From Ilyonectria destructans (taxonomy: Eukaryota > Ascomycota > Sordariomycetes > Hypocreales > Nectriaceae), in NCBI GenBank assembly GCA_020740775.1, contig JAHEWK010000023.1, forward strand, positions 372,001 through 436,000: a stretch of 64,000 nucleotides of DNA, in the 5' to 3' direction. Each line of letters starts with the position of its first letter. Position 1 is the stretch's first letter. The notes beneath the pieces were generated by a model. The model saw only the letters and a list, made by a program, of their open reading frames with translations, searched no databases and was not told the DNA's origin. Positions 44,595-55,701 of the stretch are shown here, piece after piece. The position numbers were made by a program, and so were the translations under genes.

Positions 44595-47369
44595 CTAGTT
44601 ACCAACGGAATGTGGTTGTAGACTAGGTCTTGTCGACATGCTTGGTATTGAGAGGGGGGGAAGCGTGACTAGTCGATAGTCGGGACTCAAGATAGGTTCT
44701 TGGCAGCCAACTGAGTGTGTATTGTCGGTTAACTGAGACTGGGGAAATGGCTGTGGGGTAGTCTGATTGGGCGGCATGGGATTGAGGGGCCGTAGTTGAT
44801 ACATTGCTGGTACTGTGAGACCTAAGTTGAGATTCCGCGGAACGGGGAGGACGAAGCTTGATTGGTGAAGGGGGGAGGACCCGGGTCCTTGTGGTGGTCC
44901 TGCTTGAATATCGCGTTCATCGTTCGATACGACATTTGATGTATGGGGGTGTTCTTTGTGAAAAGATGTCGGACCCTCGGCACTATGCAGCTGTCTCAAT
45001 AGATTGAGGCGCTGATCATCAATCTTAGGTCGCTCTGTAGCCTGCATTGCAATTGGGGGTGACTCCGTGTCTTTCCCTTGGTCCTTCGCTTGAAATGGAA
45101 GTGGGCCTGGTGCAATATGGGCTTGACTTGGATGGATTGGACCGTCTGCTATTGGTGAAATGCGACTTTGTCGGCTTGCGGCTGTTCGGGTTCCATCCAC
45201 TTCCTCCACTGCTGAAGGGCCGTCTTGGTCCAACCACCCATTCAGTCTGCAGCCATCAGCTGCCATTTGGAGCAATTTTCTATTCCTGAGTGGGCTGTCA
45301 CGTTCACCTTGGTTGTCTGGGGTTGGAGCCGTGACTGGTTGTACAGATAAAGACATCGAAGGTGAGATGACGGGTTCGGGCCGGTCGCCAGCTGGAGGAG
45401 TTCCTGTGGCCGCTGCCGAAGCTGCATTGCTGGAGAAATCGCTGATTATGGCCACAACGTTGGGGTTATGATTTTCATGGTGAGTCTTCGGATCGGCACT
45501 AGAGTTGTGACGAAAGTCAGCTCTGCTCGATGGTAAGCCCGCCACGCTGTTAGTGCGGCCTTCTTCGGACGACAGTGGCGCCTCTTGGTCATCTGATTGA
45601 CAATTATGTTGGCTGAGGCCAGATTGGGGATTTGACTGTTCCTCTTGGCTTTGTTCTGCCGGCAAAGCCGCTGGTGCGGTGACGACCGTAGAATCCAGAG
45701 TGTCGATGTCTGCCGGGTCCAGTCTCAATTCCGTTTGTTCCATGTTCTCGAGATTTGAATTCTCGACCTGTTTGCTTCTTTGGGTCTCCAAAAAATTCAG
45801 GACTGATTTGAAGTGAGGAGTTAGCTCGAAGTTGGAATCTTGAGTATCAACAGACTGGAGATCGTTGGCTGCCACCCAGCCAACAGAGCTTTCGCTCGGA
45901 AAATCTAAGCCGTCAAAGTACATGACGGGAAATTGTCGCTCTGTAACCAAAGGACCTCCATCTTTGTAGCCCTCTTGCCAATCAAGAATACCCGTCTGGG
46001 GATCATAAGTGTAACACTGCGGTAGTTGTTCTGTGAGACCTAGGTCCTGGATTGTGCCTGAGAAGCCAATATCAATGGGTTGCTCGGTTGCAACTCCAGG
46101 GAGAACGAGTACAGCTTGCCACTCCCTGGACTTTGACCAGTATCCGAGATAAATGCCGCCTGGAGTTGGATCAACAATTCCATCAAATTGTTTTCGCGGT
46201 CTCCGGCCACTCTTGCCCCTACCATTCACACATGCGCTTCCCCTGTTGCCCAACGGCGTGTCTACATGTTGATCTGTTTGTTCAAGAAGCGGCGAGACGT
46301 GAATGGATTCAGATTTTTTGTTCTTGGTTCGCGTGCGCAACTTTGACGGGTCGTATCCCGTTCGATATGCCACCAGACATACCCTATTATTCTCCTCTGC
46401 GAGTTTTGCGCTGCAGTTTAGAACACGAACACCAAGGTGCTTGATGGCCATTTCGTGATCTTTAGGCAGCTTACCGTGAGCCCTCCCGTTGAGATGCTTG
46501 GCAGCCGACATGATGGGATGATGTTTGAAACTGAGTCCGTGCTCATCGCACAGAAGAATGTACCACTCGTCACGGAACTGGACTATTGTATGCTTTATAG
46601 CGGCATTCCCATCTTGGAAGACCTCATCGAACTCGATGGTTCTTTTGGTCTCTGCAGGCTCAGTTTGCCCTACTCGGGCACGTTTTTGTTTACCTGAGAC
46701 GACAGATCCCATTCTTTTTTTCTAAACATATTAGCAGGGAAGCAGGACTTGAGGTGAGGATCGGAGCCTTGGACTAACGGGATTGGTGGAAATGGACGAG
46801 TTGGTGGGCGTGGTCTGGTCTTCGGTGCTGTCGGGTTCTTGCATGTTGGCATCTTGAGACTCAACATTGGGCGGTGTATCTGTAGCGTTGTGTTGAGATG
46901 CTGACTGTGTGTGCTCTTGCGATGTGGCGTCTGTTGGAGCAAGGGGCCCGTTAGCAGGACTGCGCAATCCTGGCACAGGCTCCGTTGGGCATTCCTGTAG
47001 GGTCTCCGTCACCAAGGATCTTCCAAATACGTCGACCATATCCCTGCAGAGCTTTCTAACTTGTGCTTCCAGTGAGGCTCTGTACGCCTTGTCGTCTTCC
47101 TTGATGGTAGCGGCGTGCTTGAGCTCCAGCTCCCTCAACTGACCACCGAGCTTCAGTGTGCTCTGTTGTAGGGTTGTCAAGTCTTGTCGGGTGAGGTTGG
47201 ACGAAACGCGCGCCCACTCCTGCTCAACACTATCCTTCAGCACTGCCACCTGCTCCTGATACAAAAGATGAGGAGACTTAGTGTCCTCGAGATGTTGGCA
47301 GACTTGTGACACGCACTCTTCCATGGCTCTGATCTGGAGCAAGGAGGGTGGGGGATCGGGTTCCGCCAT
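44595..47369 (-). CDS. Large spliced protein of unknown function: coiled coil, Cys/His motif, disordered tail
   Basis: Two adjacent minus-strand frames are one gene. Exon 1 (47369-46779) ends STNP. A 57-bp intron (46778-46722) has a GTTAGT donor, a CTAAT branch-like motif and a TTTAG acceptor, and exon 2 (46721-44595) enters KKRMGSVVSGKQ in phase. The product is about 905 residues. Residues 1-120 form a coiled coil (QEQVAVLKDSVEQEW, QLRELELKHAATIKED). Near residue 250 is CDEHGLSFKHHP..SAAKHLNGRAHG, a Cys/His-rich stretch like a BED or C2H2 finger. About residue 380 onward is Gln/Pro/Ser-rich and probably disordered. A basic linker (GKSGRRPRKQ) lies between. No catalytic motif. Intact. A DNA-binding or chromatin role is only a guess from the motif. 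Confidence 0.7.
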
Positions 47370-47725
47370 GGTCTTTGTGGCCGCAGTAAAAACAAAGATT
47401 GAGAGGATGGTACCCCGATGAAGTACCAAGACCGTTCCGGGTTGGCTCCTTAAAACTCACGCTCGCTGGTCGTTGAGACCAGGCGAGATGCGGTTTCAGC
47501 TGGGAAGATGAGAGAAGTGCCGGAATCGCGAAAGTTTTGGAGGGCTCTGGGACTGATTGGAGAATGCTCTGAGATTGATTGGAGAATAGCGGATGTGCCG
47601 GCATTGTTTTTATGTTGGTTGGTCATATCCACATAGGTAGGTAGGTAGGTTTTTATTCGCCCGGGGGACACACCCTAGAGGGCCTTTGCACTAAGCTATA
47701 TCCACATCTCTGGTTGCCCGGTTCA

Positions 47726-47995
47726 CTAATTCTGACCCTTATCAGGTGGTAGTTGTGTAATCGCATACGATTTCCCGAAATTACTCCGCAAAACGACCCC
47801 ACGATAAGTTCTGCTTATCATGGGGGGTCGGCTTGGACCTAGGTCCATCGGCTCGAAGTTGAAGCCGCGGTCCGGAGCCGGCTTTTCTATTGGCCGGCAG
47901 GTGTTATCGGCAGGTTGCTCGCGGCGGCTCCTATCAATGAAGCTATCGTCATCATATATGTTGACTGCCTGGCTAGAGGGCAGTTGAGAATCCAT
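47726..47995 (-). CDS. Small hypothetical ORF
   Basis: 89 codons from ATG, acidic and Pro-rich, no known motif (NIYDDDSFIDRSRREQ, RTYRGVVLRSNFGKSY). It lies upstream of the 905-residue gene on the same strand and could be an upstream exon or a chance frame. Confidence 0.25.
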   Translation of the reverse strand: MDSQLPSSQAVNIYDDDSFIDRSRREQPADNTCRPIEKPAPDRGFNFEPMDLGPSRPPMISRTYRGVVLRSNFGKSYAITQLPPDKGQN

Positions 47996-48534
47996 GAGAA
48001 TGCAGAAAATAAGTTACATGTAAAATTGGCTGTTGTTGATTTTGAACGCGCTTGAGGTCACTCTTACGTACCCTGGCTGTTGCAGGGGTCATGTGGGGTT
48101 GGTTAAAGGGGTGGAGCTCACCGAAGTCTAGGGGATAGGGTCCGTGTGCGCGGTGGATAAAAACAGCGCACACGAAGCCTCACATTGTGAGGAAACAAGG
48201 CTCTTTGTTACTATTCATCATGTGCGCTCATTGGTCCGTTTCTATCAGCTCGTGATAGAGGTGGTTTTTCGGGTTTGCAACAGTGACCCCTATGCTGCCG
48301 TACTGGAGAGTAACTTCACCTACTTCGCCATGGGGAGCGAGAGCAGGATAGTGAGCATGAGCGGCGGCACGACCATACTCAACAGCTCCACTGTAGCGCG
48401 CAGCTCCTGTGCTGCACGCTGAGCAGCAGAGCGCCAGCCATCGCCGAGATCTTGATTTGTATCGTCAATCTGCCGATTTAGTTCCTCTGCGTCGAGCAGA
48501 GAGCATCCCTTGACCAGCCCATCCTGTCGCCATC

Positions 48535-50007
48535 ATGTCCGCGCCTGGACCCGACGCCCGCCCAGCGCCGCCCCCGAAGCCGCGACTGAATATCAACGTC
48601 AGTCGATCCTCATCCTTCGTCGCTGATGCCAAAGAAACGCCCTCCGCCACTGCTGCCGCCTCCGCTACGCCGACCGAGGGCCCTCGCAAAGTCAAGCTCA
48701 AGATCACCCAGTCCCAACCTTCCACGCCCGCCGAGCAGCCGCCCGCCAAGACCAGGGCAGGCAGGCAAACGAAGCCGACTCAGAAACTCGTCGAGAGCAA
48801 GAAGCGCCCGCACGATGATGATGACGACGAGACGCTCGCCGCGTCGGCGCACCCCACCACCAAGGTCAAGCTCAAGGCCTCCAAGGCCGGCATGACCCCG
48901 ACGCTGGTGGTGAAGCCCAAGGGACGCGTGCCAACACACCCGCCAGGCGATGGCTACGACTCTGAGGCCAGCGACCGAGAGAAGGACCCCTCGATCGAAG
49001 AGCAGTTCGTCCTGCGCATGATGCCGGGGGAGCACTGCGACTACGTGCGCTGGTGTATGGAGAATGGCAAGATTGGCGTTGCGCGCAGCATGGGAGGAGC
49101 CGACATCCAGCTCAAATTCTTTGAGGAGGACACGCGACGGGGTCTACTCACTGTCAAGGGCCAGTCGTTCGCAGCCATCATGGTCGACCTTCCTACTATT
49201 ACAGAGGCGATGAAGACGTGGGATCGCAAGTCCTTCCTCAAGTCGGCCGACATCTGCCAGATGCTACTTGTCTTCCAGAAGGTGGCCAACGAAGCCGAGG
49301 CCAGACAGGCTCCCCTCCCGAGCATGATCGACTCGCACTTCAAGTGGCCGCACGGTCTGACGCCGCCTATGCACGACTGCGTCAACCGCCGTTTCGCAAA
49401 GACCATTAGCCGGAAGGAGATTGAGGATAAGGAGGCCGAAGTCGAGCGTCTGCTCGCCGAGGACGCCAAGGCTGGCTCGACGCGATGGGAATGGGTCGAC
49501 AACCGGCAGCCGGACGCTAACGACGAGTACGGCGCCGATGAGCACGCTGAGGGCGAGGTAGATGATAGCATGGATTACTTCCAGAGCCGAAACGTCTTCG
49601 GAGACGACGATGGCGACGACCACGACCTCGAGGCCGATCTCGAGGCGGCTTTCGCCGATGACCTCATGGCCGAGACACCAGCCACGGGCGTCGACATGGC
49701 CATGACGCCCATGACCACTACCCAGGTCAACACCCCCGCCGCCGTCCACGGCGGTAGCGTGGCCGACGAGTCGGAGATGTCGGACGACGACGATGATGAC
49801 GACGACGATGACGACGACCTCGACGACGAGGAGCAGGGTGTCAAGGACATCATCGCCGACCTGCAGAAGCAGCTAGTCAACCGCCAGGCCGAGCTGGCCC
49901 GCAACCAGAACAAGATCCTACGGTCGCGCCTCGAGGCCCAGATCAAGCAGCTCAAGTCGTCGATTGAGCTCAAGAAGTCGTCGATTGGCATCGAGACGGA
50001 TGACTAG
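48535..50007 (+). CDS. TAF7: Transcription initiation factor TFIID subunit 7
   Basis: Single exon, 490 residues. A basic, Ala/Pro/Lys-rich N-terminus precedes the TAFII55 N-terminal domain at about residues 150-305. That domain includes EEQFVLRMMPGEHCDYVRWCM, LLTVKGQSFAAIMVDLPTI, ADICQMLLVF and WPHGLTPPMHDCVNRRF, the last a hallmark of the family. An acidic region with an Asp run (about 415-430) and a C-terminal coiled coil (LQKQLVNRQAELARNQNK ... SRLEAQIKQLKSSIELKK) follow. It sits in the general factor TFIID in the nucleus, contacting TAF1. Single-copy, GC-rich and intact, it is the clearest housekeeping gene in the window. Confidence 0.95.
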   Translation: MSAPGPDARPAPPPKPRLNINVSRSSSFVADAKETPSATAAASATPTEGPRKVKLKITQSQPSTPAEQPPAKTRAGRQTKPTQKLVESKKRPHDDDDDETLAASAHPTTKVKLKASKAGMTPTLVVKPKGRVPTHPPGDGYDSEASDREKDPSIEEQFVLRMMPGEHCDYVRWCMENGKIGVARSMGGADIQLKFFEEDTRRGLLTVKGQSFAAIMVDLPTITEAMKTWDRKSFLKSADICQMLLVFQKVANEAEARQAPLPSMIDSHFKWPHGLTPPMHDCVNRRFAKTISRKEIEDKEAEVERLLAEDAKAGSTRWEWVDNRQPDANDEYGADEHAEGEVDDSMDYFQSRNVFGDDDGDDHDLEADLEAAFADDLMAETPATGVDMAMTPMTTTQVNTPAAVHGGSVADESEMSDDDDDDDDDDDDLDDEEQGVKDIIADLQKQLVNRQAELARNQNKILRSRLEAQIKQLKSSIELKKSSIGIETDD

Positions 50008-50440
50008 AACGTCGCATCGAAGGGACGTTCTATCGAAGGAGAGGCGGATGGAAGCTGAGACAGCACAGTCTTGCTTGTTCTCGTGCTCAGGTTTCGCGGA
50101 TCGGTGTTTCGAGAACAATGGACGCTTACGGATACTCAAGGGGGAGGCAAATGGCGTTTGAGGTGTTGACCAGGACAGGAAATGGAAGGTTGATTTGCAG
50201 GTTTAGACTCAAAATACCACCTCTTATGTGTTAATGCCCTGATGGGCTCTTCGTGAAAATAGGTCGGGGTACGCGTAGACAATTGTGAAGCCGCTCTCGT
50301 GAATATCTGATCGTTTACATCCATCTCCACTTGTCTCCCTATCCTTTCTATCTTCGCTATAACATTACACCGCGGCCTTAGCTAAAACCCCACCAATGCC
50401 CACGACTCCTTACTCTTAATCGCAAGAGCCTCAAGGTTCG
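50008..50440. other. 3' flank of TAF7
   Basis: Probable 3' UTR and spacer, no gene. Confidence 0.5.
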
Positions 50441-50757
50441 CTACTCATTCACTACCAAGACCTCCTTGACCGTGTCGATGACATCCTGCCAGGCGACATC
50501 CCGGCTGAGCTCCTCGAGGCTCTCGGGGCAGGACCACGTCCTGCCGGAAGCGAGGGCTCCCTGGAGGCGGATCCTGATCGCCGATCTCATCAATGTCTTC
50601 ATCTGCCAGGTGACGAAACAGAAGATATCTTTTCCGGATCGCTGCGATGAAGCCTCTCATTCCAGAGCGGATCATTAGATCATCGAAGATCACATCTGCA
50701 GCAGACCGGCCTTCACCAATTCCAGTTTTTCTCAGTCCCGCATCTCGATTCTAACGT
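50441..50757 (-). pseudogene. Possible protein-coding remnant
   Basis: The minus strand shows GEGRSAADVIFDDLMIRSGM and FIAAIRKRYLLFRHLADEDI, then one frame over RLQGALASGRTWSCPESLEE and DVAWQDVIDTVKEVLVVNE to a TAG. The composition is protein-like in both parts and a single frameshift separates them. No start and no family recognised. Confidence 0.3.
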
Positions 50758-51756
50758 TAAGATATCAAGATCCCAAGAGGAATGTAATGTCACCGATCAT
50801 TGCCGCCGAATGCGGCTGTGCAGGTATCATTCTGCCGTATGTGACCGCCTAGCTACGGCACTGATGACTGCGCTTCTGTGGGGGCAAACGATCGTTGTCG
50901 TCGAACAGCCAGGAATTTGGACTGCCTTCCGGAAAGGGTTGCCTTGAAGGTTCGCGAATACTTCGTGAGACGCCGTGGAGATACGGTGTTCCTTTCGTGT
51001 TTTATCCAGTGGTGGCAGTGCGGTGGCCGCCTCACTTCCCGCCAGGGTTCAAATCCACGATTGATTGTTTGATTGATGTTCCATTGCACCCGTGATTAGA
51101 GAGGGGCAGCTACGTAAGATTCGCTAAGCCTATTCTAGAAGCGTCCCATGCTCGGTTCCGAGCCCTAGTACTCCGTAATCTGTCTCGATCCAAATGCCTG
51201 AGTTTCTCTAAAACACTTCAATCCGTCTCTTACTATTTGACCTGTCCTTTTCCAATTCTGGAGCCTGTCTGATGACATACAGGCCACTCTCCTCCGCCGC
51301 CATTGGCGAAGAGTCCACCTGCCTTAAGACGTTCGGTGTAGCTAACCTACCAACTGCGGGCAACCACAGGTGTAGGCAGAGGGTTGGTGCTGAAAAGAAA
51401 AGGCGAAGACGGAGGATAATTTGCTCTCCGTTGTTTGGAGGGCCTTTGTTCGTCTTCCAATGCCTCCGTTTGCCTTGGTTCTGAAGGCAGTCGCGAGGTC
51501 TGGCTGAGCGTCGTGACCAACTTTTGCAGAGGAAGATGAACTCTCCTAAGGTCTTCTCTGTGCCTGTTAAGGCCCCGATGGGGCGTTGAAGGCAAAAGCG
51601 TGGTCGGGTGGCCTGAAAAATGCCCCTCCACTAGCAAACCACTAACAGCTGCAGGAAGGGGAAAAATATTTCAGCGGAGAGTTCTGATGGTCCTTTCGCC
51701 GACGGTATTTTTCGCGTTCGACATGTGATGACTAATAATATCTTTCCCTTTTGGGA
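50758..51756. other. Intergenic, no gene seen
   Basis: Short frames only. GGTTCAAATCC at about 51053 resembles a tRNA B box but no cloverleaf can be drawn. Confidence 0.45.
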
Positions 51757-51867
51757 CGAACGACAACGCCACCAAAAATGTGACAATTAGGCTCAGGCCC
51801 TCTGCGTACGTGCTACCGTTTAGGGTTAGCGTGCTTTGGTGCAGAGGGCCTGAGCTTGCTGAGGTAA
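51757..51867. repeat. Diverged solo end of the DUF6589/helicase transposon family
   Basis: Matches the right TIR of the element at 56965-62169 (CGAACGACAACGCCACCAAAAATGTG..., GCTCAGGCCCTCTG..., ending CTGAGGTAA) with clear divergence and a shorter loop. The partner end was not found nearby. The outer stem GCTCAGGCCCTCTGC / GCAGAGGGCCTGAGC (51791-51805 and 51841-51855) is a perfect 15-bp pair. It lies about 180 bp upstream of the chromodomain gene start and so may be in its promoter. Confidence 0.82.
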
Positions 51868-52047
51868 GTGGGGCTGTTTGCCAGCAACGGCTGCCGTTTG
51901 GATTGTCGCAAAACAAATCAACAGCGGGTGAGACAGGCAAGGCCAAAACCGTCTGCAATTCTCCTCCGAATATCGTCTTTCCTCCGTTCTTTGTGCCCCT
52001 ATCCGTGATCACTCAGAAATTCCTTTTTCCTTCCCCTGCGTTTCAAC

Positions 52048-53050
52048 ATGGAGACTATCATGTCGCTCGTCTCTCCGCGCAAGCAGCCGTCCATGGGGCC
52101 GCCGCCCAAGCCGCTCCGGTCAGAGATGGATTCGCCAAAGGACCAGCTCAAGGCCAACCGCGCGCTGGGCCGCATATCCAACACGGCATCGCGCAGTCCG
52201 GTATGTTTCACTAGGGCATACCCCTGAGTCTGCGCTGGCTGTGTACCCTAAATAACTGATTGAGCTGCCGTAACAGCGCACCAGGACAAGCAACGCTTCT
52301 TCCACCACTGCAGCACACGACACGACGACCGATATCACAGCTCTCACCCAAGGCGAAACTTCGGTACTCAATATCCACCAGACCAACCCTTCAATTCCCA
52401 CCATGTCCTCTCCTGCTACTCAGACATTGCCCGCTACGCGACCTGCACGAGCCTCTCCTGCTACCCGGCCTGCACGAGCTTCTCCGGCTGGTCGAGTTCG
52501 CAGAATTTCTCCAGGTTCTCGAGTCGCCAAGCGCACAAGCGGAAAGACGGGCACCCCTCGCAGCAACCATGGTCAGAAGCGCCATACTCGTGCCCCTGCG
52601 AAGGCGGAAGAAGCCAAAGACGTCGAGATTGCCGATCCTCGAGCCTCCCCGGAGCTTGGGGACGATAGGAGCGCCATCGAACCTGACAACGGAGAATATG
52701 CCTTCAACAGCATCGTCGCCCATAGATGGAACGGCACTGCCTTCGAACTCCGCATCGACTGGGAGGTCGGCCCTAAGACCTGGGAGCCTGAAGTCACCCT
52801 GCACCAAGACGCCCCGGACGCGCTGTTCGCCTACTGGCGCGCTCAAGGCGGACGCCCTGAGAATCCACTAGACGCCGACATATACAATGTCTACGCCATC
52901 CACAAACTCTCCAAGAACAAACGCAAGGTCCTCGTTGAGTGGGTTGGCTACGAGCAGAAGGATATGACATGGGAAGACCGCAAGGAGATCGAGAAAACGG
53001 CCAAGGCGAAGGTCGATGAGTTCCTCGCGAGCCAGAAGAAGAAGAAGTGA
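52048..53050 (+). CDS. Protein with two chromodomain-like modules
   Basis: Exon 1 (52048-52200) and exon 2 (52277-53050) join in phase across a 76-bp intron to give 308 residues. The N-terminal half is Pro/Ser/Arg-rich with a short direct repeat (ATRPARASP, twice). At about residues 190-245 a chromodomain-like fold can be read (YAFNSIVAHRWNG, LRIDWEVGPKTWEP). A second follows at about 250-300 (YNVYAIHKLSKNKRKVLVEWVGYEQKDMTWED) with the usual V-W-x-G-Y and T-W-E signature. The end is poly-Lys. Likely nuclear and histone-mark reading by analogy with HP1/CDY proteins. Whether both modules bind, and whether it came from a retroelement chromodomain, is open. Intact. Confidence 0.82.
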
Positions 53051-53339
53051 AGGATGATGTTTGGCGATGTCTGTGCGAACGATTGAACTGATTGGGATTG
53101 CAAGAATGTTAATCAACGATGCTGGACGTCGGCAGGGAAAAACCTGGAACCAAGGGTATCGGTATGGGTGATGACGATGATCGGATGGGTGTTGGACTGT
53201 ATTTACGGGATCTCCAAAAGGTTGGCGCTGAAGCCGTTTGCGATGCAGTGAACATAATATTATTATCTGGTATTTGAATGCTTGAAGCTCGATTGATCGT
53301 GTTGAAGCTCGTCCGTGGAGACATCAGCTTGCTGCGGAG

Positions 53340-53908
53340 CTGAAGAATTGCTGACCCGATGCGCCCGGAGAATGCTTGGCAGGCTCTGATTGCACTGGAT
53401 GTGAAGCTGCGTACGCCAACGCCAGTTTCGGGGGCTAACGAGTTACCTGCACCTTGGGTGTCTAAGACGCCAAATAACCCGACAGAGGCGAGTTCGCAGT
53501 CGGAATTCAGCAAGAACCGGATCTCTTAGCACCAAGGAAGCTCCCCAACATGATTCTGCATGCTGTAGATCAGTTTGCCAAAGGGGCACGGGGAATCATG
53601 TACCAGATCGCTTTGTTGAGGTCGGATAACTAGGTCCTTTGAGAGGAAAACGAGACACTCAGCCGGCGTCGACGGACTAAAAAGAAAAGATTACGGGACG
53701 GGGGAAGGCTAACACTAGGCCAAGGACAAGATTTGCAAGGTCAGAGCGAGGTCAATGTTCAATTAGAGGAAGAAAGTCGAGGAAGGGGGCGTCGCCAGAG
53801 GAGGGCGAAAACAAAGCAACAGCGATGTGGCGTCTGCGGCAGGAGAGGACATAACGCGCGAAGATGTCAGGTAGAAGTGAGAGTGTCTCGAGAACATATT
53901 TACAATTG
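53340..53908 (+). pseudogene. Fot1/pogo transposase C-terminal relic
   Basis: Reads LDVKLRTPTP, LPAPWVSKTPNNPTEASSQS, AVDQFAKGARGIMYQIALLRS, RRRRTKKKRLRDGG and a zinc knuckle CGVCGRRGHNARRC, with several stops and frame changes. It matches the detached tail of the element at 15533-17393. The DDE core is missing upstream. Confidence 0.75.
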
Positions 53909-53929
53909 ACTCGAGCCAATTTAGAGTGT

Positions 53930-54375
53930 TGGGGTCGATTTTACAGGGTAGAGAGTAGGCAGGGGGGGTGGTCGAGTGTCCAGCTCCCTTGTCTGCCCAG
54001 CTCACTTATCAAAGGCTGTCAAATGGCCATGCATAGCGCCGCCCTTCTTGCCGACGAAAACCGACAACTACGGTCAGGAAACCTACGGCAAAAGCAGAAA
54101 AAAGAACAACGCCGTGAATACATTAGCGACGGCGGGACTCTGTCGGTTGCAGAAGGTACGGCTAGGATAAAGCGACGGCGAGAAGAGCAAGAGGAGCGAG
54201 TCAAGCGACGGCAAGAAGAAGAGGAGCGGGTCAAACGACGGATCGAAGAGGAGCAGGAGCTACGTGCCCCAAAGACAGCGTGCGCCACCAAGGTGTAGTA
54301 AATGCAGGTCCTCTGAACACACTGCCCGTACGTGTAATGGTTAGTCCTGAATTGATTTAACGGCCTGACGAGGGT
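53930..54375 (+). pseudogene. Second pogo-type transposase tail relic
   Basis: Reads SLIKGCQMAMHSAALLADEN, a coiled Arg/Glu-rich run (RREEQEERVKRRQEEEERVK) and, in another frame, CSKCRSSEHTARTC. It is a different subfamily from the relic just upstream, so two separate insertions decayed side by side. Confidence 0.6.
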
Positions 54376-55062
54376 TTTTGGGACCAACCTCGGGACGAGG
54401 TTTGGTGTCGGAAAGCTAGCGTGGCACTTAGATGACTTGATCGTGTGTATATATTGCGTGTATGTGTGGCCGGGAGGTCTCCCGACCGTGACCGTGTAAG
54501 TGTTGGAGATTAGGCATGTTGGTGCTTATTGTTAATGCCCTTGACGAATGCGACTGGGATGAGGATGTTAAACTTCTTATCAATCTTTTCTCTTGTACGA
54601 AAGATCTACAGTTTCCAAAACTAAGGATCCTTGTCACGAGCAGGCTAGAGCTGCCAATTTGACTTGGCTTTCACGCTGTGAAGGGTATATACTAAGATCT
54701 TGTACTTCATGAAATACCATCTGGTATTATTGAGCATGGTATCTCTGCGTTTTTCGACCATGAGCTTGCAAAAATCACTATAGATATTTTCCTAGAATTT
54801 ATTTAGCCTAGTTATAGTTCATTAGCTCTAACAGCTTTAAAGGGACAATTGCAGTCTCCTTGCTTCTCCCCTTAAAGCTAATAATAGCTTCATTAACGCT
54901 GATATTTATGCCCGGCTTAAAGAGCCGAAGAGACGCTTATTATATTGCTATAGACTACTCAGCAAGACGGTCAAAAGAGCCCTAATAGGGCTGCGCAGGC
55001 TATGGGTTAAAGAGTTGAAGGCGCCGATAGCAGGTCTTAAAGTTATCCCGGCTAATGTAGGC
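54376..55062. other. Intergenic, repeat-like
   Basis: No gene. Contains AT-rich, repeat-like sequence with a CTTTAAAGGGACAATTG / CCCCTTAAAGC patch near 54830-54885. Confidence 0.4.
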
Positions 55063-55334
55063 TGTAACGGGGTGTATGGGTAGAAGGTGTTCTAGTGAGA
55101 AGGCGGCCAATAGTCTCTTACTATGAAGGGCTGGTCCCGTGTTCGATAACAAAAGGAGGCTCTAGTATTGTCTATCTAAGACTAAGGAGAAGAGAGAAAC
55201 CAGTCTCCTTAGTCGCTACCTAGTTGTCCCTTTAGGGGGAAATGATGATTGCAGGGCCGCTGCCGGGCCCCAGTCCGGGGTCTGTCCCGGACTCGGCACA
55301 GCCGAGTCCTCCGTGCCAAGCATAGCCCGTAACA
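55063..55334. repeat. Possible solo LTR
   Basis: 272 bp starting TGTAACGGGG and ending AGCCCGTAACA, so the ends are an imperfect inverted TG...CA pair. An inner GC-rich palindrome-like patch is present. No matching 5-bp duplication flanks it, and no second copy is in the window. Confidence 0.4.
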
Positions 55335-55368
55335 CTAGCTAGCGGTGCACTAGCCGCTAGTTAGAGTA

Positions 55369-55699
55369 CCCGTTGGATCATGTGTGGGGCAAGCCCCAAG
55401 GCGATCCAACTAAGCAAGCTTAGTTGGCCACAAAATTGCGAGACAGCCACAAAAACGCGAGACAGCATCAGAGTTGGCGGGGAAATTGGCGTAAATCTGC
55501 TAGTACAAAAGGTATATCTGCGGCTCAAAAATTTGGCTCTCGAAAATCGCATCGGGCTCTCTTCGGTTAACAATCTGATGGCAAAATTCATGTGATCTTG
55601 ATCCTGTCTCGCAGTTTTGTGGCTGTCTCGCAATTTTGTGGCCAACTAAGCTTGCTTAGTTGGTTCGCCTTGGAGCTTCGCTCCACATGAACCAACGGG
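55369..55699. mobile_element. Second MITE of the CCCGTTGG family
   Basis: 331 bp, TA-flanked, ends CCCGTTGGATCATGTGTGG / CATGAACCAACGGG. Inside each end is the palindrome CCAACTAAGC-AA-GCTTAGTTGG followed by two 19-bp units GCCACAAAAnnGCGAGACA. This is the same plan as 18552-19142 with a much shorter core (about 130 bp, not strongly AT-rich). Confidence 0.88.
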
Positions 55700-55701
55700 T
55701 A

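Noticed and set aside
46670..46942. Separate 90-codon frame at the junction of the two exons
   Set aside because: It spans the predicted intron in another frame; the spliced model explains the region better.
49041..49991. Antisense frames opposite TAF7
   Set aside because: Shadows of a GC-rich coding region; Ser runs mirror the Asp codons of TAF7.
51000..51075. tRNA-like B box GGTTCAAATCC
   Set aside because: No pairing T arm, anticodon arm or acceptor stem can be built around it.
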